Shown piece by piece: positions 47,440 through 57,777 of a DNA stretch of 64,000 nt. The stretch comes from Saccharomonospora azurea NA-128 (GTDB taxonomy: Bacteria; Actinomycetota; Actinomycetes; Mycobacteriales; Pseudonocardiaceae), in assembly GCF_000231055.2 (NCBI RefSeq), contig NZ_CM001466.1, forward strand, positions 2,430,018 to 2,494,017, in the 5' to 3' direction. Within the stretch, counting starts at the first letter, position 1. Each line of letters opens with the position of its first letter. Made by a program: the position numbers and the translations under genes. The notes under the pieces are model-generated. The model saw only the letters and a list, made by a program, of their open reading frames with translations, was not told where the DNA came from and ran no database searches.

Positions 47440-48960
47440 ATGAAGTTGAAGCCGCGCGCTCGTGCGGCCGCACCCAAGCGCCGTCACGCGTGGCAGATCC
47501 TGGAAGCACCAGCCGACGAACAGGCCGAGAAGCGCGCGCAACGCCAACCGGGCCGCAAGATCCGGCAACGCGCCTGGCACATCCTGGAGCCGCCGACGGG
47601 CGAACTGCCCGCGGTCGAGCCGCTGCAGGACGCGGCCATCGGCCCGGAACTGCCGGACGAAGCGACCGTCCACATGGTTCTGGATCTCGTCACACGCATC
47701 GGTGAGGTCCAGATGGCCAGCGGGGCGGGCGCCTCCGACGTCACGGCCACGATCCTCGCGCTGACGCGGGCTCTCGGCCTCCCACACTGCGAGGTGGACG
47801 TCATCTTCACGTCCATCACCGTCAGTTGTCTGCGAGGCAGCGACCTTCCGCCGGTCACCGCACTGCGCGTCGTGCGCTCCCGCAGCCTCGACTACACCCG
47901 GTTGTCCGACACCGAACGCCTCGTGCAGCTGCTGATCCGCGGGCGGATCAGCGCCGAGGACGCCTACACGGAGCTGGCGCGGCTCACGAACGCCGAGCAC
48001 CCCTACCCGCGGTGGGTGTCGACGCTCGCGTGGGGCGGCATGGCCGGCTTCATCACCCTGCTGCTGGGCGGTACCGGGTGGCTCCCGCTCATCTCCTTCG
48101 TGATCAGTGCCGTGGTGGACCGCGTGGGCAGGCTCCTCAACAAGGGCGCGCTGCCGTTCTTCTTCCAGCAGGTGGTGGGCGGCTTCATCGCCACGTTGTC
48201 GGCCATCGCCATCGTGAACATCGACGCCTTCGACCTGGAGAGACCGACCCTCGTCGTGGCCGCGGCCCTGACGGTGCTGCTGTCCGGGCTCTCGACCGTG
48301 TCGGCCGTGCAGGACGCCATCACGGGCTATTACGTGACCGCGTCGGGCCGAACCCTCGAAGTGGCGATCATGAGTGCCGGACTGATCACCGGGGTGGGTG
48401 CCGCCATCAGCCTCGCCGCCGAGTTGGGGGCGACCCGGACTCCGGTGCCTGCCACGCCGACGGCCTCGCCGCTGACGCTGCCGATCATGGTGGTCGCCGG
48501 GTCGGGTGCCGCCGCGTGCTTCGCGCTGGCGTCCTACTCGAAGATCCGCCCGATGGCCGTGGCCGCCGTCGCGGGCGCAGTCGGTGCGGGCGCCTACGGT
48601 GCGCTGAGCCTCGCCGGGTACAACCAGATCATCGCCGCGTCGATCGCGGCGACGCTGGTCGGCTTCGGCGGCGGCGTGCTCGCCCGGCGGCTGAAGGTCA
48701 CCCCTCTGGTGGTCGCGGTATCCGGTATCACTCCACTGCTTCCGGGGTTCTCGACCTACCGCGGTATGTCCCAGTTGGTCAACAACGGCGACATCAAGAT
48801 CCTGATGTCGGCGGCGGCGATCGGCCTGGCTCTCGCGGCCGGAGTGGTGCTCGGCGAGTGGTTGGCACAGCCCGTGAAAACGGGGCTCGGACGGCTCGAA
48901 CGCAAGCTCTCCGGCCCCCGAATGGCGGGCCCCCTGAACACTGGCCGCCCCCTCGAATAG
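47440..48960 (+). CDS. Threonine/serine exporter, ThrE family
   Basis: A 506-residue exporter with the ThrE arrangement: a cytoplasmic hydrolase-like domain (about 75-195, with MASGAGASDVTATI) followed by about ten membrane segments from residue 200. GLSTVSAVQDAITGYYVTASGR and the C-terminal TPLLPGFSTYRGM are family signatures. The N-terminus has two copies of an AWxILExP element (HAWQILEAP; RAWHILEPP). ATG 47440 follows GAGGAGGTGGAG. Expected role is efflux of excess threonine and serine. Confidence 0.9.
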   Translation: MKLKPRARAAAPKRRHAWQILEAPADEQAEKRAQRQPGRKIRQRAWHILEPPTGELPAVEPLQDAAIGPELPDEATVHMVLDLVTRIGEVQMASGAGASDVTATILALTRALGLPHCEVDVIFTSITVSCLRGSDLPPVTALRVVRSRSLDYTRLSDTERLVQLLIRGRISAEDAYTELARLTNAEHPYPRWVSTLAWGGMAGFITLLLGGTGWLPLISFVISAVVDRVGRLLNKGALPFFFQQVVGGFIATLSAIAIVNIDAFDLERPTLVVAAALTVLLSGLSTVSAVQDAITGYYVTASGRTLEVAIMSAGLITGVGAAISLAAELGATRTPVPATPTASPLTLPIMVVAGSGAAACFALASYSKIRPMAVAAVAGAVGAGAYGALSLAGYNQIIAASIAATLVGFGGGVLARRLKVTPLVVAVSGITPLLPGFSTYRGMSQLVNNGDIKILMSAAAIGLALAAGVVLGEWLAQPVKTGLGRLERKLSGPRMAGPLNTGRPLE

Positions 48961-48972
48961 GCCCAGGCGAGT

Positions 48973-48978
48973 TACTGT
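48973..48978 (+). promoter_or_regulatory. Predicted -10 hexamer of otsA, leaderless type
   Basis: TACTGT ends 6 bases before ATG 48985, and no ribosome-binding site is present. Confidence 0.4.
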
Positions 48979-48984
48979 TTGGAC

Positions 48985-50463
48985 ATGCCTTCCGCGCCAT
49001 TTTCGGAGCTGCCCTCGAACCCGACGTTCACCCCGCGGTCGAACGCACGAGCCGAGTTCGTCGTGGTCGCCAACCGGCTACCGGTCGACCTCGAACGCAC
49101 CGCGGACGGCACCCAGCGCTGGACGCAGAGCCCCGGCGGGCTCGTGTCGGCGCTGGAGCCGTTCCTGCGGTCGCGCAAGGGCGCCTGGGTCGGTTGGCCC
49201 GGGGTGCCGGACGTGGAGGTCGACGAATTCAGCGACGACGGCCTCGTGCTGCACCCGGTGGCCCTGACCTCGGACGAGGTCCGCGACTACTACGAGGGGT
49301 TCTCCAACGCCACGTTGTGGCCGCTGTACCACGACGTGGTGGCCAGGCCGGTGTTCGACCGGGGTTGGTGGGAGAGCTACGTGCGCGTCAACCGGCGGTT
49401 CGCCGAGGCGAGCGCGGCCGTGGCGGGCCCGGGCGCCACCGTGTGGGTGCAGGACTACCAGCTCCAGCTGGTGCCCACGATGCTGCGTGAACTGCGGCCC
49501 GACCTGCGCATCGGCTTCTTCCTGCACATCCCGTTCCCACCCGTGGAGCTGTTCATGCAGTTGCCGTGGCGAGCGGAGATCGTGCGCGGGCTCATCGGGG
49601 CCGACCTGGTGGGCTTCCACCGGCCGGGCGGTGCGCAGAACTTCCTGTGGCTGGCCCGCCAGCTCATCGGCCTCGAACCGAGCCGGGGTTCGGTGGGTGT
49701 GCGGTCGAGGCCGGGCATGGTGCAGGTCGGCGACCGGACCGTGCGCGTCGGCGCGTTCCCCATCTCCATCGACGCCGCCGGCCTCGACTCGCTGTCGCGG
49801 AGCAAGCCGGTCCAGGAACGCGCCCGGCAGGTGCGGCGCGAGCTCGGCGACCCGAAGACCGTGCTGCTCGGGGTCGACCGCCTCGACTACACCAAGGGCA
49901 TCGACCTCCGGCTGGCCGCGTTCCACGAACTCCTGCAGGAGGGCCGGGTCAAGCCGGAGGACGTCACCTTCGTGCAGCTCGCGACCCCGAGCCGGGAACG
50001 CGTCGAGCACTACCAGCAGATGCGCAGCGAAATCGAACAGATGGTGGGCCGCATCAACGGCGAGTTCTCCCGCGTCGGCCACCCCGCGGTGCACTACCTG
50101 CACCAGTCGGTGAACCGCTCGGAACTCGCGGCGTTCTTCTCGGCGGCCGACGTCATGGTGGTGACCCCGCTGCGGGACGGCATGAACCTCGTCTGCAAGG
50201 AGTACGTCGCCTGCCGTCACGATCTCGGTGGCGCGCTCGTCCTGTCGGAGTTCGCGGGCGCGGCAGCCGAGCTGAGCAGCGCGTTCCTGGTCAATCCTCA
50301 CGACCTGGATGGGGTGAAGAACGCACTCGAGCAGGCTATTACGCTCGACCCTGCAGAAGGTCGGCGTAGGATGCGCGCCCTGCGTCGCCAGGTTCTGACG
50401 CATGACGTCGATAGGTGGGCGCGCTCGTTCCTCGAAGCCCTCGGAACGGAAGCGGCCGCCTGA
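48985..50463 (+). CDS. otsA: Trehalose-6-phosphate synthase OtsA
   Basis: A 492-residue GT20 glycosyltransferase making trehalose-6-phosphate from UDP- or other NDP-glucose and glucose-6-phosphate. Signatures: [10 protein letters not shown] at the N-terminus, [32 protein letters not shown] and [15 protein letters not shown]. The OtsB fusion follows 39 bases later, giving a complete OtsA-OtsB route for a compatible solute. Confidence 0.96.
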   Translation: MPSAPFSELPSNPTFTPRSNARAEFVVVANRLPVDLERTADGTQRWTQSPGGLVSALEPFLRSRKGAWVGWPGVPDVEVDEFSDDGLVLHPVALTSDEVRDYYEGFSNATLWPLYHDVVARPVFDRGWWESYVRVNRRFAEASAAVAGPGATVWVQDYQLQLVPTMLRELRPDLRIGFFLHIPFPPVELFMQLPWRAEIVRGLIGADLVGFHRPGGAQNFLWLARQLIGLEPSRGSVGVRSRPGMVQVGDRTVRVGAFPISIDAAGLDSLSRSKPVQERARQVRRELGDPKTVLLGVDRLDYTKGIDLRLAAFHELLQEGRVKPEDVTFVQLATPSRERVEHYQQMRSEIEQMVGRINGEFSRVGHPAVHYLHQSVNRSELAAFFSAADVMVVTPLRDGMNLVCKEYVACRHDLGGALVLSEFAGAAAELSSAFLVNPHDLDGVKNALEQAITLDPAEGRRRMRALRRQVLTHDVDRWARSFLEALGTEAAA

Positions 50464-50502
50464 CCTTCTCCCCAGACCCGCTGCTCAACTCCCCGAGGAG
50501 GA

Positions 50503-53037
50503 GTGTTGACCGCCGAGGCCCTGCCTGCTGAGCTGCGGCGGGCGATCGTGCAGATCGCCCGGACGCCGCGCCTGCTGGTCGCCTGCGACTACGACGGAAC
50601 GCTTGCCCCCATCACGACCAATCCGGACGAGGCCAGAGCCCGTCCCGAGTCGGTGGGCGCTCTGCGGTCCCTCGCATCGCTGCACGAGACCACGTGCGCC
50701 GTGATCTCCGGACGTGCGCTACGCGACCTGGCGATCCTGTCGCGGCTGCCCGCCGAGGTCCATCTCGTCGGCAGCCACGGTTCCGAGTTCGACATCGGGT
50801 TCGTGCATGCTCTCGACCCCGAGGCGCGGGACCTGCACCGTCGACTCGAAACCGAGCTCGCGCGCCTCGTGGACGGCGTCGACGGCGCGGCCCTGGAGGT
50901 CAAGCCCGCGAGCGTGGCGGTCCACGTGCGACGGGCCGACCGCGAGGACGCGCGCAAGCTCGTGGCCGCGGTCCACGAAGGGCCTGCCACGTGGGACGGC
51001 GTCACCACCACGGACGGCAAAGAGGTGGTCGAACTCGCCGTGGTGCAGACGGACAAGGGCAGCGCCCTGGACACGCTGCGCCATCAGGCGGGCGCCACCG
51101 CCGCCGTGTTCGTCGGCGACGACGTCACCGACGAGAAGGCGTTCGCGCGGCTGACCGGCCCCGACCTCGGCGTGAAGGTCGGCGAGGGCGACACGCTGGC
51201 CGAGTACCGCATCGACGACACCGAGGACGTCGCCACCATGCTGGCGTTCCTGCTGGAGGAACGCCGCAACTGGTTGTACGGCCAGCAGGCGCCGCCCATC
51301 GAACGCATCTCGATGCTCGCCAACGAACGTTCGGTGGCGCTGCTGACGCCGGACGCCAAGCTGACGTGGCTGTGCCACCCCGGCCCGGACGCCCCCGCCG
51401 TGTTCGCCGACCTGCTCGGCGGCGAGAGCGCGGGGCACTTCTCCATCAAGCCGCACCGCAACGGGCTGCCACTGGGCCAGCGCTACCTCCCCAACACGAT
51501 GACCGTGGAAACCCGCTGGTCCCGCCTGCTCGTCACCGACTACCTGGAGCCGGAGAGCGCGCCCCACCGCACCGACCTCGTGCGCGTCATCAGTGGCGAG
51601 ACCACGGCGTCCGTCGTGTTCGCGCCGCGCCCGGAGTTCGGCGGCGTGCCCGTGCGGCTGCTGCGCGAGGAGGACGGGCTGCGCGTGCTCGGCACCTCCG
51701 AGCCGTTCGTGCTGCGCTCCCCCGGCGTGCAGTGGGAGATCACGCACGACGGCCTGCACGACACCGCGAGCGCGCTGGTGACACCCGAACGCGACAAGCC
51801 CGTGGTGCTCGAACTGCGTTGCGGCACCACCGACCTCGGCGCCCACGAATTGTCCGAGGTGGAACGCCGGGCGCGCGCGGGCCGCTACTGGAGCGAGTGG
51901 GCCACCACGCTCAAGCTGCCGCAGGTGGAGCCCGAGCTCGTCGCGCGGTCGGCGCTGACCCTGCGCGGGCTCGCCGACGCCGACACCGGTGGCGTGATGG
52001 CCGCGGCGACGACCTCGCTCCCGGAGGAGATCGGCGGCGTCCGCAACTGGGACTACCGCTACTGCTGGATCCGCGACGGCGCCATGACCGTGCGCGAGCT
52101 GGTCACGCTCGGCTCGCTGGAGGAGGCGGAGGGCTTCCTGCGCTGGCTGCACGGCGTGCTGTCCACGCTGGCGGGCCCCGAGCGCCTGCACCCGCTGTAC
52201 ACGCTCGCGGGCACCCAGCTCGGCGCGGAGGCCGTCATCGACTCGCTGCCCGGGTACAAGGGTTCGCGGCCGGTGCGGGTCGGCAACCTCGCCAACCACC
52301 AGGTGCAGCTCGACGTGTTCGGCCCCGTCGTCGAACTCGTCGTCACGCTGGCGGAGGCACGCGGCGAGCTGCGCGACGAGGACTGGCAGATGGTGCGGGC
52401 CATGGCCGAAGCCGTCACCCGCCGCTGGTCGGAGCCCGACCACGGCATCTGGGAGGAACGGCACGTCCCCCGGCACCGCGTCTACTCGCGCGTCATGTGC
52501 TGGGTGACCATCGACCGCGCCATCAAGCTGGCCGAGGTCTACGACCGCCCGGTGCCCACCGGGTGGGTCGAGCTGCGCGACGAGATCGCCGACGACGTGC
52601 TGACCCACGGCTGGAACTCGGAGGTGCAGGCGTTCACCACGGCCTACGACGGCACCGACCTCGACGCCGCGTCGCTGTTCGTCGGGCTGTCGGGGCTGAT
52701 CGACCCGCAGGACGAGCGCTTCCAGTCCACGGTCACCGCCATCGAGGCCGAGCTGCGCAGCGGCTCCACCGTCTACCGCTACCGGCGCGACGACGGCCTG
52801 CCGGGCAACGAGGGCGGCTTCCACCTGTGCGCGGCCTGGATGATCGAGTCGTACCTGCTCACCGGACGGCGTACCGAGGCGCAGGAGCTGTTCGAGCAGC
52901 TCGTGGACGCCGCGGGCCCGACGGGACTGCTCCCCGAGCAGTACGACCCGATCGCCGAACGCTCCCTCGGCAACCACCCGCAGGCGTACTCGCACATCGG
53001 GCTGATCCGCTGCGCCCGCCTGCTGTCGGAGGCCTGA
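50503..53037 (+). CDS. otsB: Trehalose-6-phosphate phosphatase fused to GH15 glucoamylase/trehalase
   Basis: An 844-residue two-enzyme fusion. Residues about 1-255 are an OtsB HAD phosphatase (CDYDGTLAP with Asp29/Asp31; FVGDDVTDEKAF). Residues about 265-840 form a GH15 catalytic domain (NWDYRYCWIRDGAMTV; GNEGGFHLCAAWM; LPEQYD), the clan that includes actinobacterial trehalases. One chain may therefore finish trehalose synthesis and also hydrolyse trehalose or glucans. GTG 50503 and TTG 50506 are both possible; GAGGAGG is adjacent. Confidence 0.92.
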   Translation: MLTAEALPAELRRAIVQIARTPRLLVACDYDGTLAPITTNPDEARARPESVGALRSLASLHETTCAVISGRALRDLAILSRLPAEVHLVGSHGSEFDIGFVHALDPEARDLHRRLETELARLVDGVDGAALEVKPASVAVHVRRADREDARKLVAAVHEGPATWDGVTTTDGKEVVELAVVQTDKGSALDTLRHQAGATAAVFVGDDVTDEKAFARLTGPDLGVKVGEGDTLAEYRIDDTEDVATMLAFLLEERRNWLYGQQAPPIERISMLANERSVALLTPDAKLTWLCHPGPDAPAVFADLLGGESAGHFSIKPHRNGLPLGQRYLPNTMTVETRWSRLLVTDYLEPESAPHRTDLVRVISGETTASVVFAPRPEFGGVPVRLLREEDGLRVLGTSEPFVLRSPGVQWEITHDGLHDTASALVTPERDKPVVLELRCGTTDLGAHELSEVERRARAGRYWSEWATTLKLPQVEPELVARSALTLRGLADADTGGVMAAATTSLPEEIGGVRNWDYRYCWIRDGAMTVRELVTLGSLEEAEGFLRWLHGVLSTLAGPERLHPLYTLAGTQLGAEAVIDSLPGYKGSRPVRVGNLANHQVQLDVFGPVVELVVTLAEARGELRDEDWQMVRAMAEAVTRRWSEPDHGIWEERHVPRHRVYSRVMCWVTIDRAIKLAEVYDRPVPTGWVELRDEIADDVLTHGWNSEVQAFTTAYDGTDLDAASLFVGLSGLIDPQDERFQSTVTAIEAELRSGSTVYRYRRDDGLPGNEGGFHLCAAWMIESYLLTGRRTEAQELFEQLVDAAGPTGLLPEQYDPIAERSLGNHPQAYSHIGLIRCARLLSEA

Positions 53038-53044
53038 CGACGAC

Positions 53045-53078
53045 GGGGCGGCCGCCCGCACACGCGCGTGGCCGCCCC
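53045..53078. terminator. Hairpin terminator between convergent genes
   Basis: GGGGCGGCC pairs with GGCCGCCCC, a 9-bp stem, just after the fusion-gene stop and before the radA end. Confidence 0.7.
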
Positions 53079-53080
53079 TC

Positions 53081-54481
53081 TCACGCCGACGGCGACGCGG
53101 TCTGGTCCGCCGGGCGCGTGCCGGGGACGTACTCCACCGCGCGCAGAGCACTCGCGAGGTCGCCGACCTCCAGCGTCTTGATGCCGTCCGGCAACGGACC
53201 CGAGTCGGGCGGCACGAGCGCGTGGGTGAAGCCCAGGCGCGCGGCCTCGGCCAGTCGCCTGCCCACGCCGGTGACCCGACGCACCTCCCCGGCCAGGCCC
53301 ACTTCCCCGATGGCGACGAGCCTCGGGGACAGCGCCAGGTCCCGCATTCCCGACCACACGGCGAGCGCCACGGCCAGGTCGACCGCAGGCTCGGTGACCT
53401 TCATGCCGCCGACGGTGGCCGTGTAGACGTCCTTGCCGCCGATCGGGTTGCCGGAGCGCTTCTCCAACACCGCGAGCACCATGCTCACGCGCGCGGAGTC
53501 GAGTCCGCTCACCGCGCGCCGGGGCTGCGGCAGCGCCGACTCGGCGACCAGAGCCTGCACCTCGCAGAGCAGGGGCCGCTTGCCCTCCACCGTGACCGCG
53601 ACCGCCGTGCCGGGAACCGCTTCGGCGTGGCGGTTGAGGAACAGGCCCGACGGATCGGGTACACCCTCGATGCCGTCGTCGTGCAGTTCGAAGCACCCGA
53701 TCTCGTCGGCGGCGCCGAACCGGTTCTTCACGCCCCGCACCATGCGCAACGTCGAATGCTTGTCGCCCTCGAAGTGCAGGACGACGTCGACGAGGTGCTC
53801 CAGCACCCTCGGCCCCGCGACCGAGCCCTCCTTGGTGACGTGCCCGACGAGCACGACCGGGAGCCCGCGCTCCTTGGCCAGCGCCACGAGCGCGGCCGTC
53901 ACCGCCCGCACCTGCGTCACGCCGCCGGGAGCGCCGTCGGCCTGCGGCGACGACATGGTCTGGACCGAGTCGACGATGAGCAGGCCCGGCTTCACGTCGT
54001 CGACGTGCCCGAACACCGCCGCGAGATCGCTCTCCGCGGCGAGGTACATGCGGTCGTGCACGTTGCCCGTGCGCTCGGCCCGCAACCGCACCTGACCCGC
54101 GGACTCCTCGCCGGTCACGTAGAGTGCGGCAGCCTCGCTGCGCGCGGCCCACTGGTAGGCGACCTCCAGCAGCAACGTCGACTTGCCGACGCCGGGTTCA
54201 CCCGCGAGGAGGACGACGACGCCCGGAACGAGACCGCCCCCGAGCACTCGGTCGAGTTCCGACACCCCGGTGGGCTTGGCACGGGAGGCCTCGACGTCGA
54301 CCTCGGCGATCGGCTTGGCCGGCGAACTGGGCGCCCCCGCCGCCACCGTGGCGATCGGCGCGCGCGAGCCGGCCCGCTCCTCGACGGTTCCCCAGGCCTG
54401 GCACTCCGGGCAGCGCCCCACCCACTTCGCGACTTCGTGGCCGCACTCCGCGCAGCGGTAACTCGATCCCTTCCTCACCAC
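53081..54481 (-). CDS. radA: DNA repair protein RadA (Sms)
   Basis: A 466-residue RecA-like helicase/branch-migration protein. The N-terminal zinc finger has Cys10, 13, 24 and 27 ([18 protein letters not shown]), Walker A is GEPGVGKST at 94-102, and the RadA-specific KNRFG is at 252-256; a Lon-protease-like domain closes the protein. It starts at one of two adjacent GTG codons. In Mycobacterium disA follows radA; here the next gene is the trehalose fusion, so that link is broken. Confidence 0.96.
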   Translation of the reverse strand: MVRKGSSYRCAECGHEVAKWVGRCPECQAWGTVEERAGSRAPIATVAAGAPSSPAKPIAEVDVEASRAKPTGVSELDRVLGGGLVPGVVVLLAGEPGVGKSTLLLEVAYQWAARSEAAALYVTGEESAGQVRLRAERTGNVHDRMYLAAESDLAAVFGHVDDVKPGLLIVDSVQTMSSPQADGAPGGVTQVRAVTAALVALAKERGLPVVLVGHVTKEGSVAGPRVLEHLVDVVLHFEGDKHSTLRMVRGVKNRFGAADEIGCFELHDDGIEGVPDPSGLFLNRHAEAVPGTAVAVTVEGKRPLLCEVQALVAESALPQPRRAVSGLDSARVSMVLAVLEKRSGNPIGGKDVYTATVGGMKVTEPAVDLAVALAVWSGMRDLALSPRLVAIGEVGLAGEVRRVTGVGRRLAEAARLGFTHALVPPDSGPLPDGIKTLEVGDLASALRAVEYVPGTRPADQTASPSA

Positions 54482-54539
54482 GGGCCGACGCTAACGCGCG
54501 CCACCGACAGTCGGCGAGGTGGAGTCGAACGGGCCGGGG

Positions 54540-55130
54540 TCAGTGACCGCCGCCCTCGCCCTCGGGCTCGGGCGACTTGGTCCGCGGCTCGTCGGGCAGG
54601 GTCACCGGCAACTCGAACGTCACCTGTCCCGCATCACGGAACGTGAGCGTGAGGTCGATCATCTGGCCGGAACGCAGCTCGCGCTTGAGCCCCTGGAGCG
54701 TGAGCGAGCCCCGCGTGGGGTCGCCCGTGACCTCGTCACCCGTGGCCGGCGCGTCCTGGCCCAGCACGAGCGTGCGGTACGCGGGGACGGCGCGGGAGCC
54801 CTCGAGCACGACGTTGTCCGCCGCCTCGGTGCTCGCCGACACCAGCTCGTCGGCCTGGTCGCTCTGGTTGACGATCCAGATCATGGTCTCGGCGTCGCTG
54901 CCCTGCGGGTACACGGGGGCCTCGGGCCCGGCGCCCTCCGGAAGGGCGACCTCCGCGTTCCGGATCGCGATCGGGCCGACTTCGGCCGAGGTGCCGTCGA
55001 TCGCCGCCACCTGGGTGTCCGTCTGCGTGATCTGCCCGGCGGCGCATCCCGTGACGAGCAGTGCGGCACCGACAGCGGCCACGATCGGCCCCACCGATGC
55101 GGCCCTCGAACCCACCGTGCGACGTTTCAC
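54540..55130 (-). CDS. lpqE: LpqE-like lipoprotein
   Basis: A 196-residue lipoprotein. Lipobox LLVTGCAA places the lipidated Cys at about 29, followed by AGQITQTDTQ, close to the start of mature mycobacterial LpqE. The rest is a beta-sandwich-like domain (about 45-180) and a Glu/Gly-rich tail. It lies between radA and carD as in Mycobacterium tuberculosis. LpqE has been linked to copper chaperone-like folds, but a function here is not shown. Confidence 0.82.
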   Translation of the reverse strand: MKRRTVGSRAASVGPIVAAVGAALLVTGCAAGQITQTDTQVAAIDGTSAEVGPIAIRNAEVALPEGAGPEAPVYPQGSDAETMIWIVNQSDQADELVSASTEAADNVVLEGSRAVPAYRTLVLGQDAPATGDEVTGDPTRGSLTLQGLKRELRSGQMIDLTLTFRDAGQVTFELPVTLPDEPRTKSPEPEGEGGGH

Positions 55131-55460
55131 TCTGGAGTCCCTCCTACTCAGGGCTGCCTGTCGCCGAGACTATCCCGGGCGCGCGTCGAGGACGTCACCC
55201 GGTGCCCCACGGGTGTGGCGCAGACTTCACCCCGGCTTCACCGCGGCGCCGAGATCAACATCGACAAACGCGTCCACAATGGATTACCGGAATGCTCCCG
55301 AAAGCCCCCGTCGCCACCTGCGTGAGTATGCGAATTACGCATTTGTCAACCCCCTCACCTGCGACAATCAGGCCATTGACCTGCGACAACGAGGTCGGGT
55401 CTCTGGTTCGGAGCCGAAACCGCGTGCTAAGATGGACACAGCGAAAGGGGCAGAGGACAC
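55131..55460. other. Divergent promoter region of lpqE and carD
   Basis: These 330 bases hold no gene. TGCTAAGAT at 55425-55433 is a good extended -10 for carD, about 28 bases before its start. A direct repeat ACCTGCGACAA occurs at about 55340-55390, and ATGCG-AATTA-CGCAT is a small inverted repeat at about 55327-55341. Confidence 0.5.
55428..55433 (+). promoter_or_regulatory. Predicted -10 hexamer of carD
   Basis: TAAGAT with a preceding TGC (extended -10) lies 28 bases before the carD ATG. The upstream -35 region is weak. Confidence 0.5.
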
Positions 55461-55952
55461 ATGGTTTTCAAGGTCGGAGAGACCGTCGTCTACCCGCACC
55501 ACGGTGCCGCACTCATCGAAGCGATCGAAACCCGCGTGATCAAGGGCGAGGAGAAGCAGTACCTCGTCCTCAAGGTCGCGCAGGGTGATCTTACGGTTCG
55601 CGTCCCCGCTGACAACGCCGAGGTCGTCGGCGTGCGTGATGTCGTGGGTCAGGACGGTTTGAACCGGGTTTTCGACGTGCTGAGGGCTCCGCACACCGAC
55701 GAGCCGACGAACTGGTCCCGTCGGTACAAGGCCAACCTGGAGAAGCTCGCCTCCGGCGATGTCAACAAGGTGGCCGAAGTGGTGCGCGACCTGTGGCGGC
55801 GGGAAAAGGACCGTGGCCTGTCCGCGGGCGAGAAGCGGATGCTGGCCAAGGCGCGGCAGATTCTGGTCAGCGAGCTCGCGCTCGCCGAGGGCACCGACGA
55901 GAACAAGGCCGAGGTGCTGCTCGACGAGGTGCTGGAAACCGCGGTGGTCTAG
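55461..55952 (+). CDS. carD: RNA polymerase-binding transcription factor CarD
   Basis: A 163-residue global regulator that stabilises the open promoter complex. The N-terminal RNAP-interacting Tudor-like domain (about 1-55) begins [17 protein letters not shown]; the C-terminal helical DNA-binding domain contains [16 protein letters not shown], with the conserved Trp that wedges into the bubble, and [20 protein letters not shown] follows GAAAGGGG. It heads a run through ispD, ispF, a HAD gene, cysS and rlmB. Confidence 0.97.
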   Translation: MVFKVGETVVYPHHGAALIEAIETRVIKGEEKQYLVLKVAQGDLTVRVPADNAEVVGVRDVVGQDGLNRVFDVLRAPHTDEPTNWSRRYKANLEKLASGDVNKVAEVVRDLWRREKDRGLSAGEKRMLAKARQILVSELALAEGTDENKAEVLLDEVLETAVV

Positions 55953-55955
55953 TCG

Positions 55956-56600
55956 CTGCCGAACGTCATCGCACTGGTCCCGCTCGGGGCCGAAGATCGT
56001 GAGGGATTCGGCGCACTCGCGCCCGTACGAGGCGTAGCACTCCTGACACATGTCGTGCGCGGCATCGTGTCCGCGGACTGTGTCGACCACGTCGTGGTGG
56101 CCGGTCCGCCACCGTGTCACGGCGGCTACGCCGACGCACTCGCCGCAGTGGGTGATCCTCGCGTCGTTCTCGTCTCCGGTGCCGGTGACCGCATCGAATC
56201 AGCCCGGCTGGCCTTGCGAGCCGCGAAACCGGCAACCCAGGACGTGGTGCTCGTCCACGACGCGACCCGACCGTTCACGCCCGCGGAGAGCATCCGCGGG
56301 GTCGTCGACGCGGTTCGGGCGGGGGCGCCCGTAGCCGTTCCGGTGGAGCCGGTGACCGACACCGTGAAGGTCGTCGGCGCCGACGGCGTCATCACGCGCA
56401 CGACCGATCGGGAGAGCCTGCGGCGGGCTCAGTCACCGCGAGGATTCGCGGCGGACTTCCTCTCCCGGACGGACCTGGCGAAAGCCCTGGGGTTCGTGGG
56501 CGTGTCCGTCCGCACCGTTTCCGGACACCCGAACGGAATCCGGGTGAGTACCGCATTCGAACGCACCGTGGCGGAAGCGCTGCTGGAGGGACGGGAATGA
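55956..56600 (+). CDS. ispD: IspD-like protein with degenerate active site
   Basis: About 214 residues, placed and partly conserved as 2-C-methyl-D-erythritol 4-phosphate cytidylyltransferase: [38 protein letters not shown] and [11 protein letters not shown] align with the family. The CTP-binding GxGxRxGxxxPK loop is replaced by [15 protein letters not shown], with no lysine, and the TDDA segment before the last strand is missing. The homologous part begins right after the carD stop, where only CTG 55956 could start; the first standard start is GTG 56055. The stop overlaps ispF. Catalytic activity is doubtful. Confidence 0.7.
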   Translation: MPNVIALVPLGAEDREGFGALAPVRGVALLTHVVRGIVSADCVDHVVVAGPPPCHGGYADALAAVGDPRVVLVSGAGDRIESARLALRAAKPATQDVVLVHDATRPFTPAESIRGVVDAVRAGAPVAVPVEPVTDTVKVVGADGVITRTTDRESLRRAQSPRGFAADFLSRTDLAKALGFVGVSVRTVSGHPNGIRVSTAFERTVAEALLEGRE

Positions 56601-57070
56601 GGATCGGCCAGGGCGTCGACGTACACCCCATCGAAGCGGGCCGCGAGTGCTGGCTCGTCGGCCTGCGGTGGCCCGATGCCGACGGGTGCGCGGGGCACTC
56701 GGACGGCGACGTCGGTTCCCACGCCCTGTGCGACGCGCTGCTCTCCGCCGCGGGGCTCGGCGATCTGGGCTCGGTCTTCGGCACGGGAGACGACCGCTGG
56801 GCCGGCGCCCACGGTGTCGAGCTGCTCACGGAGGTCCGGGCGAGGATCACCGACGCCGGGTATCGGGTGGGCAACGCGGTCGTCCAGGTCATCGGCAATC
56901 GACCCAAGATCGGCAAGCGCCGCGACGAGGCGCAGCGTGTGCTGAGCGACGCCGTCGGCGGTCCCGTGTCGGTCTCGGCGACCACCACCGACGGGCTCGG
57001 CCTCACCGGACGAGGTGAAGGCGTCGCGGCCATCGCGACGGCGTTGCTGCTGCCGACCGAGAGGAGCTGA
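56597..57070 (+). CDS. ispF: 2-C-methyl-D-erythritol 2,4-cyclodiphosphate synthase IspF
   Basis: A 157-residue trimeric enzyme of the non-mevalonate isoprenoid pathway. Metal ligands Asp8, His10 (GQGVDVHP) and His42 are in place, with GHSDGDV at 33-39 and the [14 protein letters not shown] nucleotide loop near the end. ATG overlaps the ispD stop. Unlike its partner upstream, it looks fully functional. Confidence 0.96.
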   Translation: MRIGQGVDVHPIEAGRECWLVGLRWPDADGCAGHSDGDVGSHALCDALLSAAGLGDLGSVFGTGDDRWAGAHGVELLTEVRARITDAGYRVGNAVVQVIGNRPKIGKRRDEAQRVLSDAVGGPVSVSATTTDGLGLTGRGEGVAAIATALLLPTERS

Positions 57071-57073
57071 CAC

Positions 57074-57760
57074 GTGGCGATCGAGGCGGTGCTGTTCGAC
57101 TTCTCGGGCACCCTCTTCCGCTTGGAGCACAAGGCGAGCTGGCTCACCGACCTCACCGACCACCGGGGCGATCCGCTCGACGTCGAGGCGCAGGCCGAAC
57201 TGTTGCGCCGCATGACGGCCCCGGTCACGTTGACCGTCGACCTCGACGAGGAACACCTGCACGCGTGGCACCACCGCGACCTCGACCCGGTCCTGCACCG
57301 CAAGGTGTACCTGGAGGTGCTGCGCCAGTCGGGCATCCCGCGCGTCGAGCAGGCCAAGGCCCTCTACCGCAGGCTGATCGACCCGTCGGAGTGGACGCCC
57401 TACCCCGACACTGGTGAGGTGCTGCGCGGCCTGTCGGCGTCGGGCGTCACCGTGGGCGTGCTGAGCAACATCGCGTTCGACATCCGGCCCGCGTTCGCCG
57501 CGCACGGCTACGACACCCACGTCGACGACTTCGTGCTCTCGTACGAGGTCGGCGCCATCAAGCCGGACCCGGCGGTGTTCCGCATCGCGCTCGACCGGCT
57601 CGGGGTCTCCGCCGAACGCACCCTCATGGTGGGTGACAGCAAGGAGGCCGACGGCGGCGCCACCCAGCTCGGCTGCGCGTTCGCGCTGGTCGACCCGCTG
57701 CCGACCACCGAGCGCACCGACGGGCTGCGCACCGCCCTGCGCGAGCATTCGGTGCTCTGA
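57074..57760 (+). CDS. HAD-superfamily hydrolase
   Basis: A 228-residue phosphatase-like protein. HAD motif I is DFSGTLF, motif II VLSNIA, motif III lysine in GAIKPDP and motif [13 protein letters not shown]. The cap is helical (about 15-95). It is inserted between ispF and cysS, 3 bases after ispF, and is not part of the mycobacterial order. Substrate unknown. Confidence 0.88.
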   Translation: MAIEAVLFDFSGTLFRLEHKASWLTDLTDHRGDPLDVEAQAELLRRMTAPVTLTVDLDEEHLHAWHHRDLDPVLHRKVYLEVLRQSGIPRVEQAKALYRRLIDPSEWTPYPDTGEVLRGLSASGVTVGVLSNIAFDIRPAFAAHGYDTHVDDFVLSYEVGAIKPDPAVFRIALDRLGVSAERTLMVGDSKEADGGATQLGCAFALVDPLPTTERTDGLRTALREHSVL

Positions 57761-57764
57761 CCCG

Positions 57765-57770
57765 TACCAT
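57765..57770 (+). promoter_or_regulatory. Predicted -10 hexamer of cysS, leaderless type
   Basis: TACCAT ends 7 bases before GTG 57778; the gene lacks a ribosome-binding site. Confidence 0.4.
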
Positions 57771-57777
57771 TTGCGAC

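Noticed and set aside
47461-47620. AWxILExP duplication in the ThrE N-terminus as a new domain
   Set aside because: Two short copies in a charged tail are too little to support a domain claim.
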